This document shows positions 1 through 12,960 of a stretch of 64,000 nt of DNA, piece after piece. The translations under genes and the position numbers were made by a program. Origin of the DNA: DATAGF01 sp963835685 (GTDB taxonomy: Bacteria > Actinomycetota > Thermoleophilia > Miltoncostaeales > Miltoncostaeaceae); the NCBI GenBank assembly GCA_963835685.1, contig CAWIGI010000003.1, positions 1-64,000 on the forward strand, in the 5' to 3' direction. The notes beneath the pieces were generated by a model. That model had not been told where the DNA came from and ran no database searches. It saw only the letters and a list, made by a program, of their open reading frames with translations. Positions within the stretch are counted from its first letter, which is position 1, and each line of letters begins with the position of its first letter.

Positions 1-26
1 CCCAGGCCCTGGTGGCGTCGTGGTGA
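1..26 (+). CDS. C-terminal end of an upstream gene (partial)
   Basis: An open frame enters from the left edge and ends at a TGA at 24-26, giving the tail QALVASW. The stop overlaps the GTG start of the next gene as GTGA, the junction style used throughout this window. In some actinobacteria argH lies upstream of mpg and tyrS, but seven residues cannot identify the gene. Confidence 0.25.
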
Positions 27-637
27 GCACGGCGGCCGCGCCGGCGGTCGGCGCCCGGGACGGGGGGCGCCTCGACGAGGCCTTCTTCGCCCGGCCCGTC
101 GCCGAGGTCGCGGTGGGCCTGGTCGGCTGCGTCCTCGCGGTCGGCGGGGTCGGCGGCATGATCGTCGAGGCCGAGCGCTACCAGCAGGACGACGCCGCCT
201 CCCACAGCTTCCGCGGGCCGCGCGGTCGCGCGGCGGTCATGTTCGGCCCGCCCGGCCGCCTCTACGTCTACCGCTGGTACGGCCTCCACTGGTGCGCCAA
301 CCTCGTCTGCGAGCCCGAGGGTAGGGGGCGGCGGTGCTCGTCCGGGCGGTCGCGCCGACGCACGGGCTCGAGACCATGCGCGGCCGCCGGGGCGGCGTAG
401 CCGACCGCCTGCTGTGCGCGGGCCCCGGGCGCCTGTGCGCCGCGCTCGGCGATCGACCGCGCGCCTCGACGGCGCCACCGCCACCGGCCCCGGGGCCGCG
501 GTGCGGCTGTACGGGCGGACCGGCCCGGTCGAGGTCGGAGCGGCCCGCGGATCGGGATCACCAAGGCGGCCGAGCGGCCCTGGCGCTTCGGGCTGGCGGG
601 CTCCCCGTACCTGTCGCGGCCCTTCCCGCGGCCGTGA
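23..637 (+). CDS. mpg: DNA-3-methyladenine glycosylase, AAG/MPG family (frame-shifted)
   Basis: Excises alkylated purines such as 3-methyladenine in base excision repair. The first frame carries the active-site strand MIVEAERYQQDDAASHSFRG, with the catalytic Glu of the IVExExY motif, followed by FGPPGRLYVYRWYGLHWCAN, both typical of the AAG family. Near 320 the homology moves to a second frame (VLVRAVAPTHGLETMRGRRG, then LLCAGPGRLCAALG), near 465 to a third, and near 555 to a last frame reading RIGITKAAERPWRFGLAGSP and ending at TGA 635-637. The pieces add up to a normal family length, so indels in the sequence are likelier than decay. The stop overlaps the tyrS GTG. GTG at 20 is an alternative start. 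Confidence 0.8.
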
Positions 638-1904
638 GCGACGCCGAGCGCCTGGCCGCGCGCGCGGTTGACGTCGTGCCCCCCGGCGGGCTCGAGGAGA
701 AGCTGCGCCTCGGCCGCCCGCTGCGGGTGAAGCTCGGCGTCGACCCAACGGCGCCCGACATCCACCTCGGCCACGCGGTCGTCCTCGGCAAGCTGCGCGA
801 GTTCCAGGACGCCGGCCACCTGGCCGTGCTGGTCATCGGCGACTGGACGGCCCGCGTCGGCGACCCGTCGGGCCGCACCTCCACGCGGCCGATGCTCAGC
901 GCGGACGAGATCGAGCAGAACGCCGCCACCTACCGCGAGCAGGCCTTCCGCATCCTCGACCCCGATCGGACGGAGACCCGCGCCAACGGCGAGTGGTTCT
1001 CGCGGATGGGCCTCGAGGAGGTGTTCCGCCTGGCCGGCTCGGCGACCGTCAACCAGCTGCTGCGGCGCAACGACTTCGCAGAGCGGATGGGCGACGACCG
1101 GCCGGTGTCGGTGCTCGAGCTGCTCTACCCGCTGATGCAGGCCTACGACTCGGTCGAGCTGCGCGCCGACGTCGAGCTCGGCGGCACCGACCAGCTCTTC
1201 AACCTCATGCTCGCGCGCGAGATCCAGGCCGCCTACGGCCAGCCGCCCCAGGTCGCCATGACGATGCCGATCCTCCCCGGCCTGGACGGCGTGCGGAAGA
1301 TGAGCAAGTCGCTCGCCAACCACGTCGGGGTCGCCGACCCCCCCGAGGAGCAGTTCGGGCGCACGATGAGCATCCGGACGACGCCCTGGCCGAGTGGTAC
1401 CGGCTGCTCGCGCCCGGGCGAGCCGCCCCGGCCGGGCCGCCGGCCGACGACAAGCGGCGCCTCGCGCGCCTGATCGCCGAGCGCTTCGGCGGCGAGGGGG
1501 CCGGGCGCGCCGCCGAGGAGCACTTCGACCGGGTGGTGCGCGACCGGCGGGCGCCGGAGGAGGTGCCGGCGGTCGCGATCGCGCCCGGCGAGCGTCCACC
1601 TGCCGGCGCTGCTGGCGGACCACCTCGGGGGTTCGCGTCGCGCAGCGAGGCGCGGCGGCTCATCGCCGGCGGCGGCGTGTCCCTGGACGGCGAGCCGGTC
1701 ACCGAGCTCGACCTGCCCGCCGAGCGCCTCGACGGCCGCGTGATCCGGGCCGGCAAGCGGCGTTTCGCCCGGCTGCGGGTGAGGGCGGAGCCGCTGACGG
1801 GCCCGGGCGGGCCCGCGGGCGCCTTGACCTGCGGGGACCCGGCGGTATACTCCCTCGACCTTCCGGGAGGCGTGCGCCTGCCGGTGGGACAGGAACCCGA
1901 TTGA
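634..1904 (+). CDS. tyrS: Tyrosyl-tRNA synthetase (frame-shifted)
   Basis: Class I aminoacyl-tRNA synthetase charging tRNA-Tyr. The HIGH-type motif is DIHLGHAVVLGKL, the tyrosine/tRNA core reads ELGGTDQLFNLMLAREIQAA, and the KMSKS loop is RKMSKSLANHVG. A C-terminal S4 RNA-binding domain is visible as FASRSEARRLIAGGGVSLDG. The frame changes near 1379 (continuing as PDDALAEWYRLL) and flips twice between about 1590 and 1635 (ASVHLPALLADHLG lies in a different frame). An essential single-copy gene is unlikely to be broken, so indel errors are suspected. The roughly 40 residues after FARLRVRAE do not look like TyrRS and overlap the rRNA promoter, so the true stop may lie near 1780. Confidence 0.88.
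1824..1851 (+). promoter_or_regulatory. rRNA operon promoter
   Basis: TTGACC (1824-1829) and TATACT (1846-1851) are separated by 16 bases, a near-consensus vegetative promoter. It lies just upstream of the rRNA leader, inside the nominal 3' end of tyrS. Confidence 0.75.
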
Positions 1905-2226
1905 GACCACCTCTTCGACCTCCATCCGATGGAGACGCCCGCGTAACGAGGCGCGCTATGCGCCCGCGCAGGGGCCTCCGGAAGGTGCGGGGGCCGCGAA
2001 GGTGGGAGATCGGGTCGACTGGCCGGCCGCGGGAGCGGTCGCCACGATCCTTGAAAACTGAACAGCATGCATTCGAGGCCCCGGGCTCGTCCCGGGGCCG
2101 GGATGGCCAGGTTTTAGAACGAACCCCGTTGACCCGGCGGCCCGGCGCGAGCCGCGCCTCTCGGGAAGGCAGCAACAAGCTCGGATCACCCGCGCTCCTC
2201 GGAGGAGCGGGTCGTCTCCGATTTTC
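1852..2226 (+). other. rRNA operon leader
   Basis: No gene is seen here. The leader contains CCTTGAAAACTGAACAGC at 2049-2066, which pairs with GCTGTTCAGTCTTGAGG at 3965-3981 downstream of 16S. Flanking GATCC/GGATC extends the stem, so together they form the 16S precursor processing stalk. A perfect 9-bp hairpin (2077-2085 with 2091-2099, loop CTCGT) follows, and another G+C-rich hairpin lies just before the 16S start. The CTTGAAAACTG motif recurs before 23S. Confidence 0.6.
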
Positions 2227-3774
<1,548 letters not shown>

Positions 3775-4097
3775 TAGGGAGTGGCGCCCAGCGCCACCAG
3801 GGCTCCGGAGACCCTCTCGAGGGGATCCGTCGAGCTCCCTCGGCACCGCCGAGCGAGCGATGCCCTAGAACAACGTTGACGACCTGGCGCAGCGAGAGCC
3901 GTCCGCGCGTACCCACACAAGATCGAGGGGTTCGTCGCGCGCGGGGAGCGGGGCTCGCCGCCGTGCTGTTCAGTCTTGAGGGATCGCGGCCCGGCCGCAG
4001 TGCCGGGCCGCCGCCACCTCATCCGCCGGCGCCCTCCGGGCGACGTCGGGCGTACCTTGAAAACTGCATAGCGGCAGTAGGTGTGCTCTATCTATCT
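3775..4097 (+). other. 16S-23S internal transcribed spacer, no tRNA
   Basis: About 320 bases with no Ile or Ala tRNA and no coding sequence. It holds the 3' arm of the 16S processing stalk (3965-3981) and the 5' arm of the 23S stalk (CGTACCTTGAAAACTGCATAGCGGC, 4051-4075). G+C-rich hairpins fill the rest. Confidence 0.7.
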
Positions 4098-7086
<2,989 letters not shown>

Positions 7087-7143
7087 AGCTTTGAGCGCAC
7101 CGAACGCCGCTATGCAGTCTTGAGGGTACGTACCCTCACGGGT
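7087..7143 (+). other. 23S-5S spacer with processing stem arm
   Basis: GCCGCTATGCAGTCTTGAGGGTACG at 7106-7130 pairs with 4051-4075 to close the 23S precursor stalk. A 16-bp perfect palindrome (7122-7137, centre ACGT) overlaps it just before 5S. Confidence 0.55.
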
Positions 7144-7261
7144 TCCCGGTGGCCGTAGCGAGGGGGACACACCTCTTCCCATTCCGAACAGAGTCGTTAA
7201 GCCCCTCAGCGCCGATGGTACTCCGAGCGAAGGCTCGCGGGAGAGTAGGTCGCCGCCGGGA
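7144..7261 (+). rRNA. rrf: 5S ribosomal RNA
   Basis: About 118 bases. The 5' TCCCGGTGGC and 3' GCCGCCGGGA pair as helix I. The internal CCCATTCCGAACAGAGTCGT and CCGATGGTACTCCGAG segments are typical of 5S rRNA. It is the last gene of the operon and is followed at once by the terminator. Confidence 0.95.
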
Positions 7262-7277
7262 TTGAGCATGACGAGAG

Positions 7278-7309
7278 AGCCGCCCGACCGCTATGGTCCG
7301 GCGGCTTTC
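7278..7309 (+). terminator. rRNA operon intrinsic terminator
   Basis: Two-tier hairpin: AGCCGCC (7278-7284) pairs with GGCGGCT (7300-7306), and inside it GACC pairs with GGTC around loop GCTAT. It is followed by TTCGTCGTT, a weak T-rich tract. Confidence 0.8.
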
Positions 7310-7330
7310 GTCGTTGACGGGAAGGAAGCG

Positions 7331-8028
7331 GTGGCGGAGGGCGCGATCGTGGTCACGGGCGGGACCGGCGGCCTTGGCCTGGGCGTCTGCCGGGTGCTCC
7401 AGGAGACCGGCCGGCCGCTGGTGGTGACCTGGGTGGTCGAGCGGGAGCGCGACCGGGCAGCCGAGGCGCTCGGCGACGGGGTGGCGCTGCGCGAGGCCGA
7501 CGTCTCCGACCCGGACGCGGTTGGACGCCCTGGCCGCCGAGCTCGATGCGGGCGAGGGCGTCTGGGCGCTCGTGCACCTGGTGGGCGGCTTCCACGATGG
7601 CGACCCGGTCGCCTCGCTGGATCTCGACGCGTGGGGGCGCCAGTTCGATCTCAACGCGCGCTCGGCGGCCGTGACCATGCGCGCGTTCCTGCCGGGCATG
7701 GTCCGGCGCCGGGGCGGGCGGGTCGTGGCGGTCGGCAGCCGCGCGGCGCTGCGCCCCTATGCGGGCGCCAGCGCCTACGCGGCGTCAAAGGCAGGGCTGA
7801 TCGCCCTGGTGGCGGCGGCCTCCGAGGAGGTGAAGCAGGACGGCGTCACCGTCAACTGCGTCCTGCCGAGCGTCATCGACACGCCCGGCCAACCGGGCGG
7901 CGCAGGGGGATGCCGACCACTCCCGGTGGGTGAAACCCGAGGAGATCGGGCACGTGGTCCGCTTCCTGACCTCGCCGGAGGCGAGCGCCGTCACGGGCGC
8001 CGCCCTGCCCGTGTACGGGCGCGCGTAG
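7331..8028 (+). CDS. Short-chain dehydrogenase/reductase (frame-shifted)
   Basis: Rossmann-fold NAD(P)-dependent oxidoreductase of the SDR family. The N-terminal cofactor motif is TGGTGGLG and the catalytic YxxxK is in YAASKAGLIAL. The last part reads KPEEIGHVVRFLTSPEASAV and ends with the typical ALPVYGRA tail. The frame changes near 7520 and near 7890, probably through single-base indels. The GTG at 7331 follows GAAGGAAG and clears the rRNA terminator, so it is preferred over the more upstream ATG. The substrate cannot be told from the sequence. Confidence 0.8.
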
Positions 8029-8264
8029 GGCGGCGCCGACGCGGCGGCGGAGCGCCCGCCAGCGCGCCCTGCGGCGCGCCGCCATGGCGGCCTGGACGAC
8101 GGCGCGGTGGAGAAGCTCCTCGTGCTCGCGAGGCCCGTTGGGGGGCCGCTCCCAGTCCCTCGGCCGCAGGTACATCGCCGCTCCCTCGCCGTCGCGGGTT
8201 GAACTGCCTCAAGGTTCGCGCGCCTTGGCGATAAGCACAAATCCGGTTAGCATTGGTTTCGATC

Positions 8265-9251
8265 ATGGAACGTGATGGACATGTCCATCGAGATGGATGG
8301 CTGCGGATCGAGCTTCGCCACCTGGCGGCGCTGCGCGCCGTGGCGGAGGAGGGCTCGTTCGGCGCGGCGGCCGCGAAGCTGGGGTACACCCAGTCGGCCG
8401 TCTCGCAGCAGATCGCCACGCTCGAGCGGGCCGTCGGGGAGCGCCTGATCGACCGGCCGGGCGGGCCGCGGCGGGTGTCGCTGACGGAGGCCGGCGAGAT
8501 CCTGCTGAGCCACGCCGAGCGCGTGGTCGCGGGCATGGAGGCGGCCTGGGCGGACCTTCAGGCGCTCGCCGCCGGCGACGCCGGCACGCTGCGGGTGGGG
8601 ACCTACCAGAGCGTCGGCGCCCGCATCCTGCCCGACCTGATGCGCCGCTTCGTGGCCGTCCGCCCGGGGGTGGAGGTCCACCTCATCGAGTCGACCTCGG
8701 ATCAGGAGCTGCTGGACCTGGTCGAGCGGGGCGAGACCGACCTGAGCTTCACGGTGCTGCCGCTGCCCGAGGGGCCCTTCGAGGCGGTCGAGCTGATGCG
8801 AGACCCCTTCGTCGTGATCGTCGCGGCCGACTCGGACCTCGCTGGCGCGCGGCGCGCCTCCCGTCGCTGGCGGAGATGGGCGACCTGTCGATCATCGGCA
8901 GCCGCCACTGCTTCGCCGGCGAGCAGGCCGAGCGCTTCCTCGAGAGCCGGGGCGTGGTGCTGAACGTCGTTTTCCGCTCCGACGACAACGGCACGGTGCA
9001 GGGACTGGTCGGCGCCGGGATGGCCGCCGCCCTGATGCCGCTCCTGGCCGTCGAGCCCAACGACGACCAGGTCGTCGCGCTGGGCGACGCCCGAGGGGCT
9101 GCCGCCGCGGCGGATCGCCCTCGCCTGGCACCGGCACCGCGCGCTGTCGCCCGCGGCGCGGACCTTCGTCGACTGCGCCGTCGATCTCTGCGCCTCGCTC
9201 GGCACCGAGGCGTCGACGCCGGAGGGCGTCGGTACGATCGCGCCCGGATGA
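8265..9251 (+). CDS. LysR family transcriptional regulator (frame-shifted)
   Basis: An N-terminal winged HTH is clear: ELRHLAALRAVAEEGSFGAA, then KLGYTQSAVSQQIATLERAV. A periplasmic-binding-like effector domain follows (LRVGTYQSVGARILPDLMRR). The frame changes near 8850 (continuing as LPSLAEMGDLSIIGSRHCFA) and near 9095 (continuing as EGLPPRRIALAWHRHRALSP), ending at TGA 9249-9251. Total length is normal for LysR, so indel errors are likely. The stop overlaps the next gene as ATGA. LysR proteins usually begin a few residues before ELRHL, so the N-terminus here may be about 10 residues too long. Target genes are unknown. Confidence 0.82.
8275..8288. promoter_or_regulatory. 14-bp perfect palindrome at the LysR gene start
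   Basis: ATGGACATGTCCAT is its own reverse complement. It sits within the first ten codons of the annotated LysR gene, upstream of the conserved HTH segment. If the true start is further downstream it would be an upstream operator. Its role is inference. Confidence 0.3.
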
Positions 9252-10587
9252 CGAGCCCGACGACGCGGCCGCGCGCAGGGGCTCGACTGCGTGGTCGTGG
9301 GCGGCGGCCTCGCGGGCCTGGCCTGCGCCCACGGGCTCGTGAGCGGCGGGGCGCACGGTGCACGTGGTGGAGGCGGCGGACGCCCCCGGGGGGCGGGCGC
9401 GGACCGTCTGGCACCGGGGGCGCCCGGTGGACCGCGGCTTCCAGGTGCTCCTGAGGGCGTACCCGCGGGCGCGCGCGCTCGTGCGGGCGGTCGGGATCCC
9501 GCGGCGCGATCTGCGCCCGGTCAGCGGCGGCGTCGTCTTCGTGCACGGCGACGGCCGCCTCGACCGCCTCGGCTCCTCGGTGGTCGCGCCGCTGCGCTTC
9601 ACCGGCCTGTCGCGCGCCGACCGGGGGCGGCTCGCGGCGCTCGGCGCCGAGGTCCTTGGCAGGCCCGCCGACGCCCTCCTCGCGCAGGAGGAGCAGGGCG
9701 TCAGCACCGAGGAGCTCCTGCGCCGGCGGGGCTTCTCCGACGACGCGGTCGAGGAGTTCTTCCGGCCCCTCTTCGGCGTGATGCTGCTCGATCGCTCGCT
9801 CGGAGCCGACACCGGCTACTTCCGCTTCCTGATGGGCATGCTCGCCCGGGGGCCGGCGGTGATCCCGAGCGACGGGCTGGGGATGATCGCCGAGTGGACG
9901 TCGGCGGCCGTGCGCCAGGGCGGCGGCACCGTTGACCTGAACGTGCGCGCCACCCGCCTCGAGCCTGACGCGGCGGGCCTCCGGGTCGCCGCGGTGGCGA
10001 CCGACGACGGTCGGCGCCTGGAGGCGCGCCAGGTGGTCCTCGCCACCGAGGCCCCGGCGGCGGCGGACCTCCTGGCCCCGCTCGACCCGGCGTCCGCCGC
10101 CCGCGTGCCCTCCGGCGCCGCGTCGTCGGCGACGGCGGCGTTCGCCCTGCGCACGCCGCTCTACCGGGGCCGCGCGATCCTGCTGAACGCCGACCGCGAC
10201 GGGGATGGGGCCGGGCGGGTTGACCTCATCTGCCAGACGACCAACATCACCCGCCCCGGCGCGCCGGAGGGTCCGCACATCCTGCTCGCCACGCGGGTGA
10301 CGACCGGGGGAGGCGGCGCGGACGGGCTGGTCGAGGCGACCGGCGACCTCGTGCGCCGCTGGGCGCCCGGCTACGACTGGGCCGGCCTCGCCGAGCAGAT
10401 CGGGGTCTACGAGCACCGGTTCGCGCAGTTCCGGCCCGTCAGCGGGGTGCGGCGCGACCTGCCGGGGCCGCGAACGGCGCTCGAGAACCTGGTGCTGGCG
10501 GGCGACCTCACCACGCACCCCTCCATCGAGGGCGCGGTGGACAGCGGGGGGCGCGCGGCGGACATCGTCGACGCGCTGCTGCCGTGA
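9248..10587 (+). CDS. FAD-dependent amine oxidase/desaturase-type oxidoreductase (frame-shifted)
   Basis: An N-terminal FAD-binding motif VVVGGGLAGLACAHGL is followed in another frame by HVVEAADAPGGRARTVWHRG, the continuation of the same Rossmann fold. The C-terminus LAGDLTTHPSIEGAVDSGGR is the FAD-closing motif of the flavin amine oxidase, phytoene desaturase and protoporphyrinogen oxidase superfamily. Frame changes lie near 9275 and 9350. From 9358 onward one frame is intact. It lies directly upstream of xseA with a GTGA overlap. The substrate is not evident, and the neighbours show no carotenoid genes. Confidence 0.75.
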
Positions 10588-11783
10588 AGGTCGTCGCGGG
10601 ACGACGGGTGTTCTCGGTCGAGGAGGTGAGCGCCCGCCTCGCCTCGATGTTCGAGGGCCTGCGCTCGTTCTGGGTCGAGGCCGAGGTCGAGGACCTGCGG
10701 CCGTCGCGCGGCCAGGTGCGCTTCACCCTCCGTGGCGGGCACTCCATCGACGCCTCGATGAACGGGATCGTCTACGAGCGGCTCCCCCACAAGCCCGCGG
10801 ACGGCGCGCTGGTGCACGCTTACGGGCGGATGGAGTTCTGGCGCGCCCGGGGCCAGGTCAGCATGCGGGTCGAGCGGCTCGAGCTGGCGGGGGAGGGCCT
10901 GCTGCGGGCGCAGGTTGAGGAGCTGCGCGCCCGCCTGGCGGCCGAGGGCCTCCTGGACGCGGCCCGCAAGCGCCGACCGCCGCTGCTGCCGCGCCGCGTC
11001 GGCCTGGTGACGAGCGCCGACGCGGCTGCCCGTCAGGACGTGCTCACGAACGTCTGGGCGCGCCTGCCCGAGGCCGACATCGTCGTCGTGGACGTGCCCG
11101 TCCAGGGCGACGACGCGCCCCGTCTGATCGCGCGGGCGCTGCGGCACCTGGACCGCACGCCGGCCGTCGACGTGATCGTGGTCGCCCGCGGGGGCGGGTC
11201 GCTCGAGGACCTGATGGCCTTCAACAGCGAGCCGGTCTGCCGCGCCGTGGCGGACGCCGCGACGCCGGTCGTCTCGGCCGTCGGCCACGAGCGCGACGTC
11301 ACGCTGTGCGACCTCGTCGCCGACCTCCGCGTCTCCACGCCCTCGGCCGCGGCCGCGGCCGTCGTGCCGAGCAGGGAGGCGGTCGAGACCCATCTGGCCG
11401 ACGCGCGGCAGGCGCTCGGCCGGGGGCTGCTGCGCGGCCGCGCCGGCGCGGAGGAGGCGCTGCGGGGCCGCTCCGCCGCCCTGGCGAGGGCGCTGAGGGG
11501 CCGCGGGGAGATCGCTCGTGACCGGGCCGAGCGGCTGGGCCCGCGCCTCGCGCCGGCCCTGCGGCGCGCCGCGGCCGCGGCGGGGACGCGCGCCGACCGC
11601 GCCGAGGCGATGCTCGCCCTGCTCTCGCCCGGGCGGACCGTGGCGCGGGGCTATGCGATCGTCCGCGAGGCCGACGGCGGCCGGGTCGTGGCCGACGCCG
11701 CGGGCGTCGAGCCGGGCCGGGAGCTGTCGATCGAGCTGCGCGACGGCCGCCTCGGGGCCACTGCGACAGGGAGGGTGCCGTGA
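10584..11783 (+). CDS. xseA: Exodeoxyribonuclease VII large subunit
   Basis: Catalytic subunit of ExoVII, which degrades single-stranded DNA in both directions. An N-terminal OB-fold (FSVEEVSARLASMFEGLRSF, LRPSRGQVRFTLRGG) is followed by the nuclease core with RVGLVTSADAAARQDVLTNV, DVIVVARGGGSLEDLMAFN and SAVGHERDVTLCDLVADLR. The C-terminal part is arginine/alanine-rich helix. The 399-residue length suits the family. GTG at 10584 overlaps the upstream stop, and the end overlaps xseB by 4 bases, so the two subunits are probably translated together. Confidence 0.95.
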   Translation: MKVVAGRRVFSVEEVSARLASMFEGLRSFWVEAEVEDLRPSRGQVRFTLRGGHSIDASMNGIVYERLPHKPADGALVHAYGRMEFWRARGQVSMRVERLELAGEGLLRAQVEELRARLAAEGLLDAARKRRPPLLPRRVGLVTSADAAARQDVLTNVWARLPEADIVVVDVPVQGDDAPRLIARALRHLDRTPAVDVIVVARGGGSLEDLMAFNSEPVCRAVADAATPVVSAVGHERDVTLCDLVADLRVSTPSAAAAAVVPSREAVETHLADARQALGRGLLRGRAGAEEALRGRSAALARALRGRGEIARDRAERLGPRLAPALRRAAAAAGTRADRAEAMLALLSPGRTVARGYAIVREADGGRVVADAAGVEPGRELSIELRDGRLGATATGRVP

Positions 11784-12040
11784 CGGCCGAGGGCCAAGCC
11801 GACGCCCCGCTGACCTTCGAGGAGGCCCTGCGCCGCCTCGACGAGGTCGTCGCGCGGCTCGAGGGGGGCGATGTCGGGCTCGAGGAGGCGGTCGCGCTCT
11901 TCGAGCAGGGGCAAGCGTACCTTGCCGCGTGCCGCGAGCGGCTGGCGGCGGCTCAGCGGCGGATCGAGGAGCTCACGGCCGAGGACCTTCCCGCCGCGCC
12001 CGGCGAGCCGCCCCCCGGGAAGCCCGAGCCGCCGTTCTGA
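11780..12040 (+). CDS. xseB: Exodeoxyribonuclease VII small subunit
   Basis: An 86-residue helical-hairpin protein that binds the XseA C-terminal helices. The signature TFEEALRRLDEVVARLEGGD and LEEAVALFEQG are typical XseB. The tail is proline-rich (PGEPPPGKPEPP). It starts on a GTGA overlap with xseA. Its 3' end overlaps the 3' end of an opposing gene. Confidence 0.95.
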   Translation: MTAEGQADAPLTFEEALRRLDEVVARLEGGDVGLEEAVALFEQGQAYLAACRERLAAAQRRIEELTAEDLPAAPGEPPPGKPEPPF

Positions 12041-12633
12041 GTCATCGCCTCCGGCCGCAGCGCCCGCCGGGCGCGCCAGCGCTCGAGGCGGGCGATGTCG
12101 CGCTCGATCCGGCTGAGGGGGACCTGACAGCCGGCGTTCCCGACGTTGGCGTAGGACAGCAGCCGGTCCTCGTCGGCGCGCAGGGTCATCCACTTGGCGA
12201 GCACGTCGTCCCCCCGGGGCAGCAGGGGCGTCCCCGAGCCGCCGCGGTCGGGGAACTGCACGCAGTACTCGCGCACGGGCGCCATCGAGCGCGGCAGCAG
12301 GGCGACGACCGGCAGGTGGGGGTAGATGAGGTAGCGGTAGCGCGGCGGCCCGCCCGGCGGCCGGCCGGCCCGCGCGCCGCGCCGGCCGGTCACGCAGATG
12401 AACCCGAGCTCGCGGAACTGGTCCCACTCGTCCTCGTTGACGACCGATCGCAGCAGCTCCAGCGACCGCCGCTCGGCCTGCTCGGGGGGCAGGGGGGCCT
12501 CGCGGATCCAGGACGGCAGCGCCCGCCGGCCCCCGCGCGGGCGCAGTCGCCGCCGCCCGAGGGTCGGCCCCCCCATGACGGCCGCCAGCGCGCCCAGCGT
12601 CACCACCAGGACGACGACCCCGAGCCCGCCCAC
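11953..12633 (-). CDS. Conserved hypothetical protein with N-terminal membrane anchor
   Basis: Not recognised. It is 226 residues long and starts at GTG 12633 with a hydrophobic segment (GGLGVVVLVVTLGALAAVMG) that looks like a signal anchor. A hydrophilic domain follows, containing ERRSLELLRSVVNEDEWDQF, YRYLIYPHLPVVALLP and GNAGCQVPLSRIERDIARL. The C-terminal 30 or so residues are read from DNA antisense to xseB and may be an artefact of a missed stop. It follows the 86-residue gene by six bases, so the two probably form an operon. Codon usage is like real genes here. Confidence 0.6.
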   Translation of the reverse strand: MGGLGVVVLVVTLGALAAVMGGPTLGRRRLRPRGGRRALPSWIREAPLPPEQAERRSLELLRSVVNEDEWDQFRELGFICVTGRRGARAGRPPGGPPRYRYLIYPHLPVVALLPRSMAPVREYCVQFPDRGGSGTPLLPRGDDVLAKWMTLRADEDRLLSYANVGNAGCQVPLSRIERDIARLERWRARRALRPEAMTQNGGSGFPGGGSPGAAGRSSAVSSSIRR

Positions 12634-12639
12634 GGCGGC

Positions 12640-12900
12640 CTAGCCGCCGATCGCGCCGCCGGCGGCGCGCGGCCAGAACAGCACCCGCTCCGCGTCCTCG
12701 GGGATCTCCTCGAAGTCGGTGATGAGCACTGCCTCGCGCCGGCCGGTGCCGGCGTCCGCGACCGGGACCGCGGCCCACATGCCCTCGTCGAGCTGGCGCC
12801 GGAACTCGCGCAGCAGCACCTCGCGCTCGTCGGCGAGGGCCGGGTCGCCCTCGGCGATCAGGGTCTCGCCGTACCCGGGCATCATCCGTAGGAGCCTCAT
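12640..12900 (-). CDS. Conserved hypothetical protein, 86 aa
   Basis: Small soluble acidic protein starting MRLLRMMPGYGETLIAEGDP, with a later EAVLITDFEEIPEDAERVLF segment. No domain is recognised. It is divergent from the aminotransferase gene and in tandem with the membrane-anchored hypothetical. The composition and ordered third-position G/C support a real gene. Confidence 0.6.
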   Translation of the reverse strand: MRLLRMMPGYGETLIAEGDPALADEREVLLREFRRQLDEGMWAAVPVADAGTGRREAVLITDFEEIPEDAERVLFWPRAAGGAIGG

Positions 12901-12960
12901 GTGCAGCCGTTATATCGACCGCGGCGGGGGCGGCGCAACGATGGGAGCGAGCCTGCGACC

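Noticed and set aside
3775..4097. tRNA-Ile/tRNA-Ala in the rRNA spacer
   Set aside because: No acceptor-stem pair or GGTTCGAATC-like T arm is present in the spacer.
7873..8175. Minus-strand frame starting MYLRPRDWERPPNGPREHEE
   Set aside because: The first 45 codons look protein-like and lie between the SDR and LysR genes. The rest is antisense to SDR and there is no clear stop or ribosome site, so I left it out; a very short gene at about 8030-8175 remains possible.
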